The notes below the pieces were generated by a model. The model saw only the letters and a program-made list of their open reading frames with translations, did not search any database and was not told the DNA's origin. Below, in pieces: positions 50,085-59,474 of a stretch of 64,000 nt of DNA. The first letter of the stretch is position 1, and each line of letters starts with the position of its first letter. Made by a program: the position numbers and the translations under genes. Source of the stretch: Actinomyces weissii (GTDB lineage Bacteria; Actinomycetota; Actinomycetes; Actinomycetales; Actinomycetaceae); assembly GCF_016598775.1 (NCBI RefSeq), contig NZ_CP066802.1, positions 496,001 to 560,000 on the forward strand. The letters run 5' to 3'.

Positions 50085-51455
50085 ATGGTCAGCCAGGTCG
50101 TCAACGAACCGAGCCCCAGACGTCGTCGGCCTCGTCTGGGGCGGCCAGGCCCCCGCAGGCCCCGGCCCTTCCCCAGCGGCAGGGCGCAGGCGCTGCGGGC
50201 CCGGGTCCGCTCCCGCCGCCTGCTCCTGCTGGAGCGGCTCAGCGCCCTTCTGGCCCGGGCGGCCCGCCAGCCGGTGCTGGCTGCCCTGCTCGGGGCCCTG
50301 GGCCGGGTGCTGGACGTGGTCACCCCCTTGGGGCGCTGGAGCCTGCTGGCGGTGCTGCTGGCCTGGCCCGTCGCCCTGCTCACCCACTGGCAGGAGGTTT
50401 GGGGGGTGGCGGTGGTCCTGACGGTGCTGCTGGTGCTGGCGCTGCCTACCGTGATCGGCCGACGCACCTACCAGGTGCAGGTGAGCCTGGCCTCCGGGCG
50501 GGTGACCGTGGGGGAGCCCGCGATCGGTACCGTGCGGCTTAGCAACCCGGCCCCGCGCCGTGTGGGCGGCTCCGCCGTGGAGCTGCCGGTGGGGGCCGGT
50601 ACCGCGGTCTTCCAGGTTCCCAGGCTGGCGGGGAAGGCCTCCCACGAGGAGGTCTTCACGATCCCGACCCGACGTCGTGGCGTGATCGTCGTGGGGCCCG
50701 TGACCTCAGTGCGGGGCGACCCGGTGGGGCTGCTGCGCCGTCGGCAGCGCTGGAACGAGCCGGTGGAGCTCTTCGTGCACCCGCGCACCACCGCGATCGA
50801 CGCCGAGTCCATCGGCTTCATCCGGGACATTGAGGGCGCCGTCACCCAGGAGCTGTCCAGCTCGGACGTCTCCTTCCACGCCCTGCGCGACTACGTGCCC
50901 GGTGACGACCGCCGCAACGTGCACTGGCGCTCCACCGCCCGCACCGGCCGTCTCATGGTCCGCCAGTTCGAGGAGACCCGCCGCGCCCACCTGCTGGTGG
51001 TGCTGGACCTGGATGAGGTGGCCTGGGCCGACCCGGAGGAGTTCGAGACCGGTGTGTCCTGCGCCGCCTCCCTGGTGCTGGCCGCATACCGGGCCGACCG
51101 TGAGGTCACCCTGCTCAGCCAGGCGGGCATCCCTGTGGCACCCACCGCCGTGCGGGCCCTGGACGCGATCACCCGCCTGGAGCGGCTGCGCACCCGCACG
51201 GACCTGGGCACGCTGGCCCGACAGGCCGCCCAGGACGTGCCTCACGCCTCCGTGGTGGCCTTGGTGACCGGCTCCCAGCAGCCAGCCACCCAGCTGCACC
51301 GGGCCTACTGCCAGCTGCCCCTGGCCGCCTACACGCTCGGCCTGCGGGTGGACCGTGGCTCCACGCTGGTCTCCTCCCAGGTCGGTGGACTGCGGCTGTT
51401 CACCCTGGGGGCCTTGGAGTCGCTGCCCCTGGCCATGAGGAGGGCCGCCCAGTGA
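50085..51455 (+). CDS. DUF58 domain membrane protein
   Basis: The 456-residue protein has an Arg/Pro-rich cytoplasmic N-terminus, two membrane helices (about 85-130) and a C-terminal DUF58/vWA-like region. The diagnostic motif is 'YVPGDDRRNVHWRSTARTG', followed by 'LMVRQFEE' and 'LLVVLDLDE'. DUF58 proteins are thought to be substrates or partners of MoxR. The ATG at 50085 has GCAGG 9 nt upstream; a longer frame from 49947 overlaps moxR and is Gly/Pro/Arg-rich. It overlaps the next gene by 4 bp (GTGA), so translation is coupled. Confidence 0.93.
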   Translation: MVSQVVNEPSPRRRRPRLGRPGPRRPRPFPSGRAQALRARVRSRRLLLLERLSALLARAARQPVLAALLGALGRVLDVVTPLGRWSLLAVLLAWPVALLTHWQEVWGVAVVLTVLLVLALPTVIGRRTYQVQVSLASGRVTVGEPAIGTVRLSNPAPRRVGGSAVELPVGAGTAVFQVPRLAGKASHEEVFTIPTRRRGVIVVGPVTSVRGDPVGLLRRRQRWNEPVELFVHPRTTAIDAESIGFIRDIEGAVTQELSSSDVSFHALRDYVPGDDRRNVHWRSTARTGRLMVRQFEETRRAHLLVVLDLDEVAWADPEEFETGVSCAASLVLAAYRADREVTLLSQAGIPVAPTAVRALDAITRLERLRTRTDLGTLARQAAQDVPHASVVALVTGSQQPATQLHRAYCQLPLAAYTLGLRVDRGSTLVSSQVGGLRLFTLGALESLPLAMRRAAQ

Positions 51456-53887
51456 CCGCTCAAGCAAATCCGGGCACCGCAGCCGGGGACCGCCGTCGCC
51501 TGCACGTGGGGGACCTGCTGGCCCTGACCGTCCTGCTGCTGCTGGCGGGTGCCACCCACGGGCCCGTCTTCGGGGACCACTCCGGCTACGTCGCGGTAGC
51601 AGGCGGGGTGCTGCTGGGGCTGCTGGTGGCTGTCCCGGCCGCCCGCTGGCGCTGGAGCCTGCTGGAGACCAGCCTGGACACGGTCGTCGTCTACCTGCTT
51701 GGGGGCGGGGCGCTCGCCCTGCCCAGCACCACCAGCCTGCGGGTGCTGCCCTCCCTGGCCACCCTCCAGGGGCTGGTCGTGGGGGCGGTGCAGTCCTGGA
51801 AGGACCTGCTCACGCTCACCCCGCCCGCCGGGGCCTTCGTGGGCCCTGCGATCGTGCCCCTCCTGTCCGGTCTGCTGTGCTCGGTGCTGGCCGTGACCAT
51901 CGCGCTGCGCGGCTCCCGGCCCGGCTGGGCGCTGCTGCCAGTGACGGTCCTGGGGGTGGTGGGGGCGGCCTGGGGCTCCCAGAACGCCCCCCTGAGCAGC
52001 TGGCTGGGAGCGGTGGCAGTCATCCTGGCCGTGCTGTGGGGCGGCTGGCTGGCACGGCGACGGCGTCAGGCCGGTGCCGCCGGGATCGTGGTCTCCCAGG
52101 CCGCGGCCGCACGGCTGCGCCCCGCCCGGGTGGTGGGCGGGGTCCTGGTACTGGCCCTGGCTGCCGGTGCGGGGGTGGCGGCCCCGCGGTACCTGGACCC
52201 GCAGGCGCACCGGGCGGTGCTGCGCGACCAGCTGGAACCGCCGCTGGACCTGAGCAGCTACGCCTCACCGCTGACCAGCTACCGGTACTGGATGGACGAC
52301 AAGAAGGACTCCGTCCTGTTCACGGTGGACGGGCTGCGCAAGAACCAACGGGTGCGCCTGGCCACCCTGGACGCCTACGACGGCGTGGTCATGCGGGTGG
52401 GCGACGCGGGCAGCGGCGCCGGCTTCCGGCGGGTGGGCGCCACGGTCTCGGACACGCCCCTGCCGCCGGAGGCGCAGACCACCAGCCTGAGCATCACCAT
52501 CAACGACTACAACGGCTACTGGATCCCCGGGGGCGGCGAGCTGCGCCGTCTGGAGGTGACCTCTGCCGCGGCCCAGGAGCTCCAGGACACCGTCTACTAC
52601 TCCTCCTACCTGCAGACCGCCATGACCACCCGTGGGCTGACCAAGGGGGACACCTACCAGGTGGAGACCGTGCTGCCGGTCCAGTGGAGCGACGCCGATC
52701 TCGCCGGGAGGGCCTTCGGCCAGGTGCCCCTGCCCGCGGACCAGCAGGTGCCTGAGGAGGTGGGCCAGCGCCTGCCGGAGTTCCTGGGGGAGACCCAGGG
52801 CGGGGTGGAGTCGGTGCGGGCACTTGCGCAGGCCTTCAGCACCCTGGGCTTCTACTCCGACGGCTCTGACAAGCTCTCCCTGGCCAGCCACTCGGCGGCC
52901 CGCCTGTCCAAGTTCCTGGACCCGGCCCGGCTGATGGTCGGGGACGACGAGCAGTACGCCGTCGCCATGACCCTGATGGCCCGGCAGGCCGGTTTCCCCG
53001 CCCGCGTGGTGCTGGGCTTCTACCCGGACTCCTACAGTGGCGGGCCCCAGGAGATCACCGGTACCGACGCCCACGCCTGGGTGGAGGTGTTCTTCTCCGG
53101 GGCGGGCTGGGTGGCTTTCGACCCCACCCCGCCCCGGGACAAGAAGCCGCAGACGGAGCTGCCTGAGCCTAAGCCGAACCCGCGGCCCCAGGTGATCCAG
53201 CCGCCGGTGCCCCCACAGGACCCGGCGGACCTCAATCCGGACATAGACGAGGACGACCAGGACGACCAGGACGAGCCGCTGTCCTGGTGGCCCTGGGTGC
53301 TGCTGGGACTGCAGGTGCTCGGTGGCCTGCTGCTGCTCCTGTCCCCCTTCATCATCATCGTTCTGGCAAAGGCGCTGCTACGGCGGCGTCGACGTCGGGC
53401 CAAGGAGCCGCTGGCCCGCGTCACGGGGGCCTGGGACGAGCTGGTGGACCGGGCGCGGGACCTGCGCCTGCCGGTGCCGCTCACGGAGCCTAGACGTGAG
53501 CAGGCGGAGGCCATCCGCAGCGGCAGCGGGCAGCCCGCCCGCTCAGGCTTCCGGCCGGTGGCGGAGGCAGGCAGCCTGGAGGAGCTGGCGCAGGAGGTTG
53601 ATGGCGCGGTCTTCTCTGGCACCTCCGTTCCGCCTACGGTGGTGGAACGTTCCTGGAGCAGCCTGGACCAGGTGCTTCTGGGGCTGCGGCAGCAGTCCAC
53701 CCGCCGACGGCGTCTGCGGGCCGCCGTCTCCCTGGCCTCCTTGCGGCACCGGGCCGGGGCCAGGCAGGCCAAGGGGCCGCGCGCCCGTAGCGCGCATGCA
53801 GCTACCAAGGGGCGCCGGGCTGGCAGGATTGGCCCTGCGGCAGCCAGTGAGGGCGGGGCCCGCGGAGTCAGGCAAGGAGACAGGTGA
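51452..53887 (+). CDS. Transglutaminase-like membrane protein lacking the catalytic cysteine
   Basis: The 811-residue protein has about six membrane helices in the first 240 residues, a large outside domain, a transglutaminase core and one more helix at about 610-640 before a cytoplasmic tail, the TgpA-like layout. In the core the expected GxCxxYA motif reads GDDEQYA (497-503), so Asp499 replaces the nucleophilic Cys. The His (DAHAWVEV, His541) and Asp (FDPTPP, Asp557) are kept. No nearby Cys can substitute. Thiol-dependent cross-linking is therefore unlikely, and binding or scaffolding is more probable. GTG 51452 overlaps the DUF58 stop. Confidence 0.92.
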   Translation: MTAQANPGTAAGDRRRLHVGDLLALTVLLLLAGATHGPVFGDHSGYVAVAGGVLLGLLVAVPAARWRWSLLETSLDTVVVYLLGGGALALPSTTSLRVLPSLATLQGLVVGAVQSWKDLLTLTPPAGAFVGPAIVPLLSGLLCSVLAVTIALRGSRPGWALLPVTVLGVVGAAWGSQNAPLSSWLGAVAVILAVLWGGWLARRRRQAGAAGIVVSQAAAARLRPARVVGGVLVLALAAGAGVAAPRYLDPQAHRAVLRDQLEPPLDLSSYASPLTSYRYWMDDKKDSVLFTVDGLRKNQRVRLATLDAYDGVVMRVGDAGSGAGFRRVGATVSDTPLPPEAQTTSLSITINDYNGYWIPGGGELRRLEVTSAAAQELQDTVYYSSYLQTAMTTRGLTKGDTYQVETVLPVQWSDADLAGRAFGQVPLPADQQVPEEVGQRLPEFLGETQGGVESVRALAQAFSTLGFYSDGSDKLSLASHSAARLSKFLDPARLMVGDDEQYAVAMTLMARQAGFPARVVLGFYPDSYSGGPQEITGTDAHAWVEVFFSGAGWVAFDPTPPRDKKPQTELPEPKPNPRPQVIQPPVPPQDPADLNPDIDEDDQDDQDEPLSWWPWVLLGLQVLGGLLLLLSPFIIIVLAKALLRRRRRRAKEPLARVTGAWDELVDRARDLRLPVPLTEPRREQAEAIRSGSGQPARSGFRPVAEAGSLEELAQEVDGAVFSGTSVPPTVVERSWSSLDQVLLGLRQQSTRRRRLRAAVSLASLRHRAGARQAKGPRARSAHAATKGRRAGRIGPAAASEGGARGVRQGDR

Positions 53888-55311
53888 TGACGCGCAGGAA
53901 CAGGGCGGCTGCCGCCACCAGGTTGGAGGGGAGCAAGTCCGCTGCTCCCGGCAAACGGGTGGGGTCGGTGCTGCTGGACGGCCTCTTGCTGACCGTCGTA
54001 CAGGCGCTGGTGGTGGCTGTGGCCTGGGGCGGCATACTGCAGCAGCTGGCTGCGGGCACGGCGCCGGAGCAGGTGGAGGCGGGCTGGCTGCCCGTGCCGG
54101 CCCTGGTGGCGCTGGCGCTGACGGTCTTCTACGCGGTCTGGGTGTGGGCGCGGGGGCGCACCCCGGGCTACGCGCTGCTGGGCATCCGCATGGTCTGCTG
54201 GAACGACGGGCGGGCGCCGCGCGGACGTGGGCTGCTGTGGTTCCTGCTGGCGGGGCTGATCGGCTCCGTGAGCCTGGGGATAGCGCCCCTGGTGGTGCTG
54301 CTGCAGCCTGACAGCAAGGGCCGCAACTGGCTGGACCGCACGGCCGGGACCTACGTGGTGGACACGCGGGCCGGGGCTGATCCGCTGCGCCCTGCCGCTC
54401 CGCAGGATCTGGAGCCTGACCAGGAGCTGACTGACCCGGATGAGGCGCTCGGGGCCACCGTCACGGTGCAGTGGCAGGGGGCCGGTCAGGGGCTGCCGGT
54501 GCCCAGCGGCCAGGCGGTACTCCAGCCAGGTGGGGACGCGCCCATGTTCGCTCCTACCCTGAGTGGGCAACCAGCCTTTCCGCAGCAGCCTGCCGGGCAG
54601 GGGCACTTGGCCCCTCTGCCGCAGGCAGAGCCGCTTATCACCTCTGTTCCCTGGGAAGCCCCCGGTCCTGGCCCGCAGGTGCCGCCTCCGTGGGGGGAGG
54701 CGATGCCTCCGGCCTGGGGACCGGTTCCGCCTGCCCAGGCCGTTCCGTCGCCGCTGCCGCCTGCAGCGCCTGTCCCGTCCCAGGCGCCGCCTGTGACCTC
54801 GCTGCCGCCTGCACCGTCCATGCCGCCGGGGCAGGCTGTCCCACCACAGCCGGGGTCGGGTGCTGTCGAGGACGTGGTGCCGGTGCCGCCTGCGCCGTCG
54901 CAGCCGTCAGCCACTCCGTGGGCGGTGGCCGCTGCGCAGCCCTGGGACCAGCGGGCGGCCACCGTCATGCCTGGGAGAGGCGCAGAGCCGCTGCTGCGGG
55001 TTGACACCGGACAGGTAGTGCCCCTGACCACTGAGCGCACGGTGCTGGGGCGGGCCCCGGAGGCCCGTGGCGAGTGGGCGCAGGCTGCAGCCGTGCCGGT
55101 TGAGGACCCGGAGCGCAGCGTCTCCAAGACCCACCTGGGCGTGATCGTCACCCCCCAGGGGCTGTGGCTCCAGGATTTCGGCTCAACGAACGGAACCACC
55201 ATAGTGATGCCGGACGCCACCGAGGTGGCTGTGGAAGGACCCGAGGCGTCCCTCCTGCCTGAGGGAGCCTGTATCCGCGTGGGCGAGCGCCTGATCGCGG
55301 TAGAAAGGTGA
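53887..55311 (+). CDS. RDD-family membrane protein with C-terminal FHA domain
   Basis: The 474-residue protein begins with an RDD domain: 'GKRVGSVLLDGLLL' helix, 'RGRTPGYALLGIRMV', and 'GRNWLDRTAGTYVV' (about 23-158), with three membrane helices. A Pro/Gln/Ala-rich linker of about 200 residues follows. The C-terminus (about 370-474) is an FHA phosphothreonine-binding domain with GRAPEA, SVSKTHLGV and DFGSTNGT. It could dock phosphorylated partners of the kinase encoded downstream at the membrane. AAGGAG sits 7 nt before the ATG at 53887 (a GTG at 53884 is the alternative), overlapping the upstream stop. Confidence 0.92.
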   Translation: MTRRNRAAAATRLEGSKSAAPGKRVGSVLLDGLLLTVVQALVVAVAWGGILQQLAAGTAPEQVEAGWLPVPALVALALTVFYAVWVWARGRTPGYALLGIRMVCWNDGRAPRGRGLLWFLLAGLIGSVSLGIAPLVVLLQPDSKGRNWLDRTAGTYVVDTRAGADPLRPAAPQDLEPDQELTDPDEALGATVTVQWQGAGQGLPVPSGQAVLQPGGDAPMFAPTLSGQPAFPQQPAGQGHLAPLPQAEPLITSVPWEAPGPGPQVPPPWGEAMPPAWGPVPPAQAVPSPLPPAAPVPSQAPPVTSLPPAPSMPPGQAVPPQPGSGAVEDVVPVPPAPSQPSATPWAVAAAQPWDQRAATVMPGRGAEPLLRVDTGQVVPLTTERTVLGRAPEARGEWAQAAAVPVEDPERSVSKTHLGVIVTPQGLWLQDFGSTNGTTIVMPDATEVAVEGPEASLLPEGACIRVGERLIAVER

Positions 55312-55316
55312 ATGAA

Positions 55317-56189
55317 GTGAACCCTGACAAACCCCGGTCCTGCCCTGCGGAGCGCCCCCGGCTGCGTGTGTCCTGGGGGGCGGTGACCCACACGGGGCTG
55401 GTGCGCGAGCACAACGAGGACGCCTTCCTGGCCAGCAGCCCGGTCTTCCTGGTGGCTGACGGCATGGGCGGGCACCGTCTGGGGGACCAGGCCTCCCGGC
55501 TGGCTCTGTCATCCTTCGAGCACCTGGTGGGGCAGGAGTTCGTGGACTCTGCCGAGCTGGAACGCTGCCTGTCCCGGGCAGCGGCAGAGGTCTCCGCGCT
55601 GGGGCACGACGCCGTGGCCCCGGGCTCAACCCTGACCGGCACGGTCCTGTCCCTGCAGGGACAGCGCCCCTGCCTGCGGGTGCTCAACATCGGGGACTCC
55701 CGCACCTACCAGCTCTCCAGCGGCGTGTTCGGCCAGGTGACCCGGGACCACTCACACGTCCAGGACCTGGTGGACGCGGGCTTCATCAGCCCGGAGCAGG
55801 CCCGTAAGCGTCCGGACCGCAGCGTCATCACCCGGGCGCTGGGCGCCGGGGCGGGACCGGTAGTCCGCGTGGACCAGACCTTGCTGCCCGCCGTCCAGGG
55901 GGACCGGTTCCTGATCTGCTCTGACGGCCTGAGCGGCCAGGTGCGCGACGCCGCGCTGGCGCAGGTCCTACTCAGCCACCAGGACCCGCAGGAGGCGGCG
56001 GAGCGTCTGCTTGAGCTCGCGCTGGGAGAAGGCGGGCAGGACAACATCACCGTCGTCGTGGTGGACCTGCTGGAGGTGAGCCCCAGCTGGAGCGACGCGG
56101 AGCCCGATGGCTCCGGCTCCCACGGGTTCGCGCCGGATGACACCGTGCCTACGCCGAGTGTCAGCCATCCCGGCCCGGAGGAGGCATAG
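55317..56189 (+). CDS. PP2C-family Ser/Thr phosphatase
   Basis: PPM/PP2C phosphatases reverse Ser/Thr kinase action using two metal ions. The 290-residue soluble protein has all the motifs: 'GLVREHNEDAF', 'VADGMGGH', 'GSTLTGTVL', 'NIGDSRTYQL', 'TRDHSHVQDLV', 'SDGLSGQV' and 'GQDNITVVVV'. It lacks a membrane helix, unlike PstP. The start is chosen at GTG 55317, with GAAAGG 8 nt upstream; GTG 55308, overlapping the previous stop, is also possible. It is the phosphatase partner for the kinase two genes downstream. Confidence 0.95.
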   Translation: MNPDKPRSCPAERPRLRVSWGAVTHTGLVREHNEDAFLASSPVFLVADGMGGHRLGDQASRLALSSFEHLVGQEFVDSAELERCLSRAAAEVSALGHDAVAPGSTLTGTVLSLQGQRPCLRVLNIGDSRTYQLSSGVFGQVTRDHSHVQDLVDAGFISPEQARKRPDRSVITRALGAGAGPVVRVDQTLLPAVQGDRFLICSDGLSGQVRDAALAQVLLSHQDPQEAAERLLELALGEGGQDNITVVVVDLLEVSPSWSDAEPDGSGSHGFAPDDTVPTPSVSHPGPEEA

Positions 56190-57781
56190 TGAGCAGAACC
56201 AGCTGGTGGACGGGGCAGGTGCCGGTGGCCGTCAGCGCCACCGGGGCACTGGCGCTGGACGGGGACGGCTCCCTGCTGGAGCGCCTGTGGGCAGAGCTGG
56301 AGCGGGGCGTCGACGTCGCAGAGGTGCTGCGCGTGCTGGTGCTGGCCTACGACGGCTCCCTGCTCAACCTGCCGGACTTCCTGCTGGTGACGGCGCAGGA
56401 GGAGGGCCTGCGGGCGGTGGCCCGGGGGCGGTTCCGCCTGCTTGACGCCGCTGGTGCGGTCCTGCTGCACGCACCCGACCCCGTGGCCTGGGAGGAGGTC
56501 AGGGTACCCGCAGGCACTGAGGTCGTCATGGAGCTTGAGGGGGGTGAGCCAGTCGGGCCTGGCTGGCTCTTGCAGTCGGGAGTAGTCCCCGCCAGCAGTC
56601 TGCGTCTTCAGGGATTCTCGGCGGCAGGGGCGCAGCCCCGTATCAGTGGCCAGGTTGAGCAGCCACTGCCTGCGTCGTCTGTTCCTGCCGAGCCGGTGCC
56701 TGTGGCTCCCGGTACAGGCCTGCCCGGTCCCGCTGTCCTGGAGGTCCCGGAGCCGGCTGCGGGCAAGCCCTGCCAGGTCTTCCCGGCTCCGCAGGACCCG
56801 TCTGAGCCTGGAGTGGAGACCCAACCCTACGAGGAGCCGGTGTACCCGGACGAGCCCGCGGTAGCAGGCAGCCCTGCCTCCGCTGCCACCCTGGGTATGG
56901 ACCACCTGGACCTGGTCGGGGAAGCGGAGTCCGCCCCCGCAGAGCATCCCTTGGAGGAGCCCAGCGTCTACGCCCACCACTACGGTGACCACACTATGGC
57001 CGTCAGCCTGGCGGAGGCCGCTATCGCCAAGCCTGCAGAGGAACCGGGTCTGGTCACCTCGGTGCCCAAGGCGGGGCAGCCCACGACGGTTGATCCCGCG
57101 GATCCAGTGGGCTCACCGAGTGGCGCGGTAGCAGACGCCTTGCCGGTCACCTACTCCCCTGAGGACCCTCGACCAGAGCCCGTCAGTATCCCGCCGGAGG
57201 TGGTTCCCGGGTGGATGCACGACGGCCACACCGTCCAGGTGCCAGTGCGACGGGGGGCACGTCGGGGTGCGCACGCCGCCAGCCCGGCCGAGGCGGCACA
57301 GCCAGCAGGCCCGGACCGTGAGGGCACCGTCCTAGCCGTTATGTGCCCCGCACAGCACCCCAACGCGGTCACTGCCCTGGCCTGCCGGGTCTGTGGGGCG
57401 CCGGTGGGTGGCCCGAGCGTCCACGTTCCCAGACCCGTCCTGGGACGCCTGCGCACCTCCAGCCAGGAGGAGGTGGTGCTCCACAGCGACGTCGTGATCG
57501 GCCGGGCGCCCCAGGCCGCTCCCCTGCCCAACGGCACCATGCCGCAGCTGCTGGCGGTCGCCTGCCCGGACAAGTCGGTGTCCAAGACGCACTGTGCGGT
57601 ACGGGTCGAGGGCTGGGACCTGCTGGTGGAGGACCTGGGCTCCACCAACGGCACCTTCCTCCTGCGCCGAGGCGAGGCTCCCCGCCGGGTTACCCGAGGC
57701 GCCCCGGAGCCACTGCAGGCGGGGGACGTGCTCAACCTGGCCGACTCGGTGACCATTGCCGTGGAGGCCTACGGTGTTTGA
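56189..57781 (+). CDS. Zinc-ribbon and FHA domain protein
   Basis: The 530-residue cytoplasmic protein has a novel-looking N-terminal globular region of about 140 residues, a long acidic Pro/Glu/Ala linker (about 150-380), a short zinc-ribbon-like element (MCPAQHPN...ACRVCG, with Cys/His ligands) and a C-terminal FHA domain (about 425-530: VIGRAPQ, SVSKTHCAV, DLGSTNGTF). The Thr residues of the linker are possible phosphorylation sites. GGAGGAGG precedes the GTG at 56189, which overlaps the phosphatase stop by one base. It ends 8 bp inside the kinase gene. Confidence 0.88.
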   Translation: MSRTSWWTGQVPVAVSATGALALDGDGSLLERLWAELERGVDVAEVLRVLVLAYDGSLLNLPDFLLVTAQEEGLRAVARGRFRLLDAAGAVLLHAPDPVAWEEVRVPAGTEVVMELEGGEPVGPGWLLQSGVVPASSLRLQGFSAAGAQPRISGQVEQPLPASSVPAEPVPVAPGTGLPGPAVLEVPEPAAGKPCQVFPAPQDPSEPGVETQPYEEPVYPDEPAVAGSPASAATLGMDHLDLVGEAESAPAEHPLEEPSVYAHHYGDHTMAVSLAEAAIAKPAEEPGLVTSVPKAGQPTTVDPADPVGSPSGAVADALPVTYSPEDPRPEPVSIPPEVVPGWMHDGHTVQVPVRRGARRGAHAASPAEAAQPAGPDREGTVLAVMCPAQHPNAVTALACRVCGAPVGGPSVHVPRPVLGRLRTSSQEEVVLHSDVVIGRAPQAAPLPNGTMPQLLAVACPDKSVSKTHCAVRVEGWDLLVEDLGSTNGTFLLRRGEAPRRVTRGAPEPLQAGDVLNLADSVTIAVEAYGV

Positions 57782-59474
57782 GCGTTCCCGCCCGGTCCCG
57801 CCGGACATCCCCGGGGCCAGCTACGTGCGCTTCCTGGGGGCGGGAGGATTCGCCGACGTGTTCCTGTACCACCAGGAGTCTCCCTCCCGGGACGTGGCCG
57901 TGAAGGTTATCCGCTTCGAGGCCCAGACAGAGGCGCAGAGCCGGTTCAAGCACGAGACCGACACCATGGCCCTGTTCTCCTCCCACCCCTCGGTGGTCTC
58001 CGTGTTCGACGCCGGCCAGACCAAGGACGGCCGGGGCTACATAGTCATGGAGTTCTGTCCGCCGCCCCACCTGGGGCAGCTGTGCAGGCAGGAGCCTCCC
58101 TCCCTGGACCGGGTGCTCAAGTACGCCGTCAATATCGGTTCCGCGGTGGAGACCATCCACCGCAGCGGCTACCTGCACCGGGACATCAAACCAGCCAATA
58201 TCCTGCTCACTCCCTTCAAGCGGCCTGTGCTCACGGACTTCGGCATCGCCGTGCCGATTGAGGCGCAGGTGGTGGACGACGAGTTCGGCGGAGCCTCCCC
58301 GCCCTGGGCCCCCTACGAGCAGCAGCTGGCTAACACGGCCCTGACCCCGGCGGCTGACGTCTACGCCCTGGGTGCCACCGTCTACAACCTGCTCACCGGG
58401 CACCCCCCGCACGTGGACCCGGGCAAAGGCGCCCAGAACGAGCGGTCAGACATGCTGCGCCGCGCCCAGCGGGGCGACATCCTCCCGATCAGCCGGGCTG
58501 ACGTGCCCGAGCAGCTGCGCCGGGTGCTGCGCACCGCTATGGCCCCACGTCCCGTAGACCGCTACCAGACGGTCCTGAGCCTGGTGCGTGACCTGCAGAA
58601 GGTCCAGCGTGACCAGAACCTGGCGGTCACTGAGGCCGACATCATGGAGCAGTCCCTAGTGGCGTCGGCGCAGACCGGGGAGGCGGACCACACGGTCCTG
58701 CGGCCGGTGACCTCCATAGACCCCTACCAGGGGACCCAGGACTCCATGGTGGCCGACGCCACCCGCTTCAAGCCCCGGATCATCGTCCCCCAGCCGGAGC
58801 CCGACGAGCGGACCAGCGCCGACACCTTGCGAGGCCATCCCCAGTCAGGCCAGGCGCTGCCAGTGGAAGGCCCTCTCTTCGGCGGTGGCCTGGCACCGGC
58901 TGCGGAGAGCACTGGGAGGCAACGCACCCAGGACTTCCGCCACAGCACCACTGCCTCGCCCCTGCCGGGCCCCGAGCCCGAGCCAGCGGCTGCTGCGGCG
59001 CAGGCACCGGGTGACGGCGTCGCCCCGCGGGAGGACGAGGCCGTGTCCCCGCCGTCCAGAAGATCAGTCCTGGGACTGGTGGCCGCAGCGGTGCTGGTGC
59101 TGGCTGTGGCGGGGGTGGCCGTCTGGTCGGTCCTGCGCGATGAGGGCGGCACCCACCAGGTCCAGTCCACCGCCAGCCCGGAGGCCGACGTCGTCGGCCC
59201 TGGTGGCGAGGTGGCTCGCGACGCCGGGGTCACCAACCTGCAGCTGGCCGCCAACGGCAAGCAGGTGACTGTCACCTGGGACTATGACGGTCCCCAGGGC
59301 GCGACCTTCCTCTACTCGGTGGTGGATCCTGCGGCAGAGCAGCAGGTGCAGGAGACCTCTGAGCACTCCGTGACCGTTGACGCTCTGCCGGGACGCACCT
59401 GCGTGCAGGTCGTGGCCCGCAGCGCCTCGGGTTCCTCCTCGGTACCCGTGACCGCCTGCCAGGAGACCCCATGA
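57774..59474 (+). CDS. Receptor Ser/Thr protein kinase
   Basis: The 566-residue protein has a kinase domain at about 15-285 with glycine loop GAGGFADVF, Lys44, HRDIKPANILL (Asp137), DFGIAV (Asp155) and 'PAADVYALGATVYNLLTG'. Its activation segment 'GGASPPWAPYEQQ' differs from the usual GTPxYMAPE. A linker, a membrane helix at about 430-455 and an Fn3-like outside domain of about 100 residues follow (VTVTWDYDGPQGATFLYSV). GTG 57774 lies 6 nt after GGAGG and overlaps the preceding gene by 8 bp. It is the counterpart of the PFNA kinase (Pkb2) of bifidobacteria. Confidence 0.94.
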   Translation: MFERSRPVPPDIPGASYVRFLGAGGFADVFLYHQESPSRDVAVKVIRFEAQTEAQSRFKHETDTMALFSSHPSVVSVFDAGQTKDGRGYIVMEFCPPPHLGQLCRQEPPSLDRVLKYAVNIGSAVETIHRSGYLHRDIKPANILLTPFKRPVLTDFGIAVPIEAQVVDDEFGGASPPWAPYEQQLANTALTPAADVYALGATVYNLLTGHPPHVDPGKGAQNERSDMLRRAQRGDILPISRADVPEQLRRVLRTAMAPRPVDRYQTVLSLVRDLQKVQRDQNLAVTEADIMEQSLVASAQTGEADHTVLRPVTSIDPYQGTQDSMVADATRFKPRIIVPQPEPDERTSADTLRGHPQSGQALPVEGPLFGGGLAPAAESTGRQRTQDFRHSTTASPLPGPEPEPAAAAAQAPGDGVAPREDEAVSPPSRRSVLGLVAAAVLVLAVAGVAVWSVLRDEGGTHQVQSTASPEADVVGPGGEVARDAGVTNLQLAANGKQVTVTWDYDGPQGATFLYSVVDPAAEQQVQETSEHSVTVDALPGRTCVQVVARSASGSSSVPVTACQETP

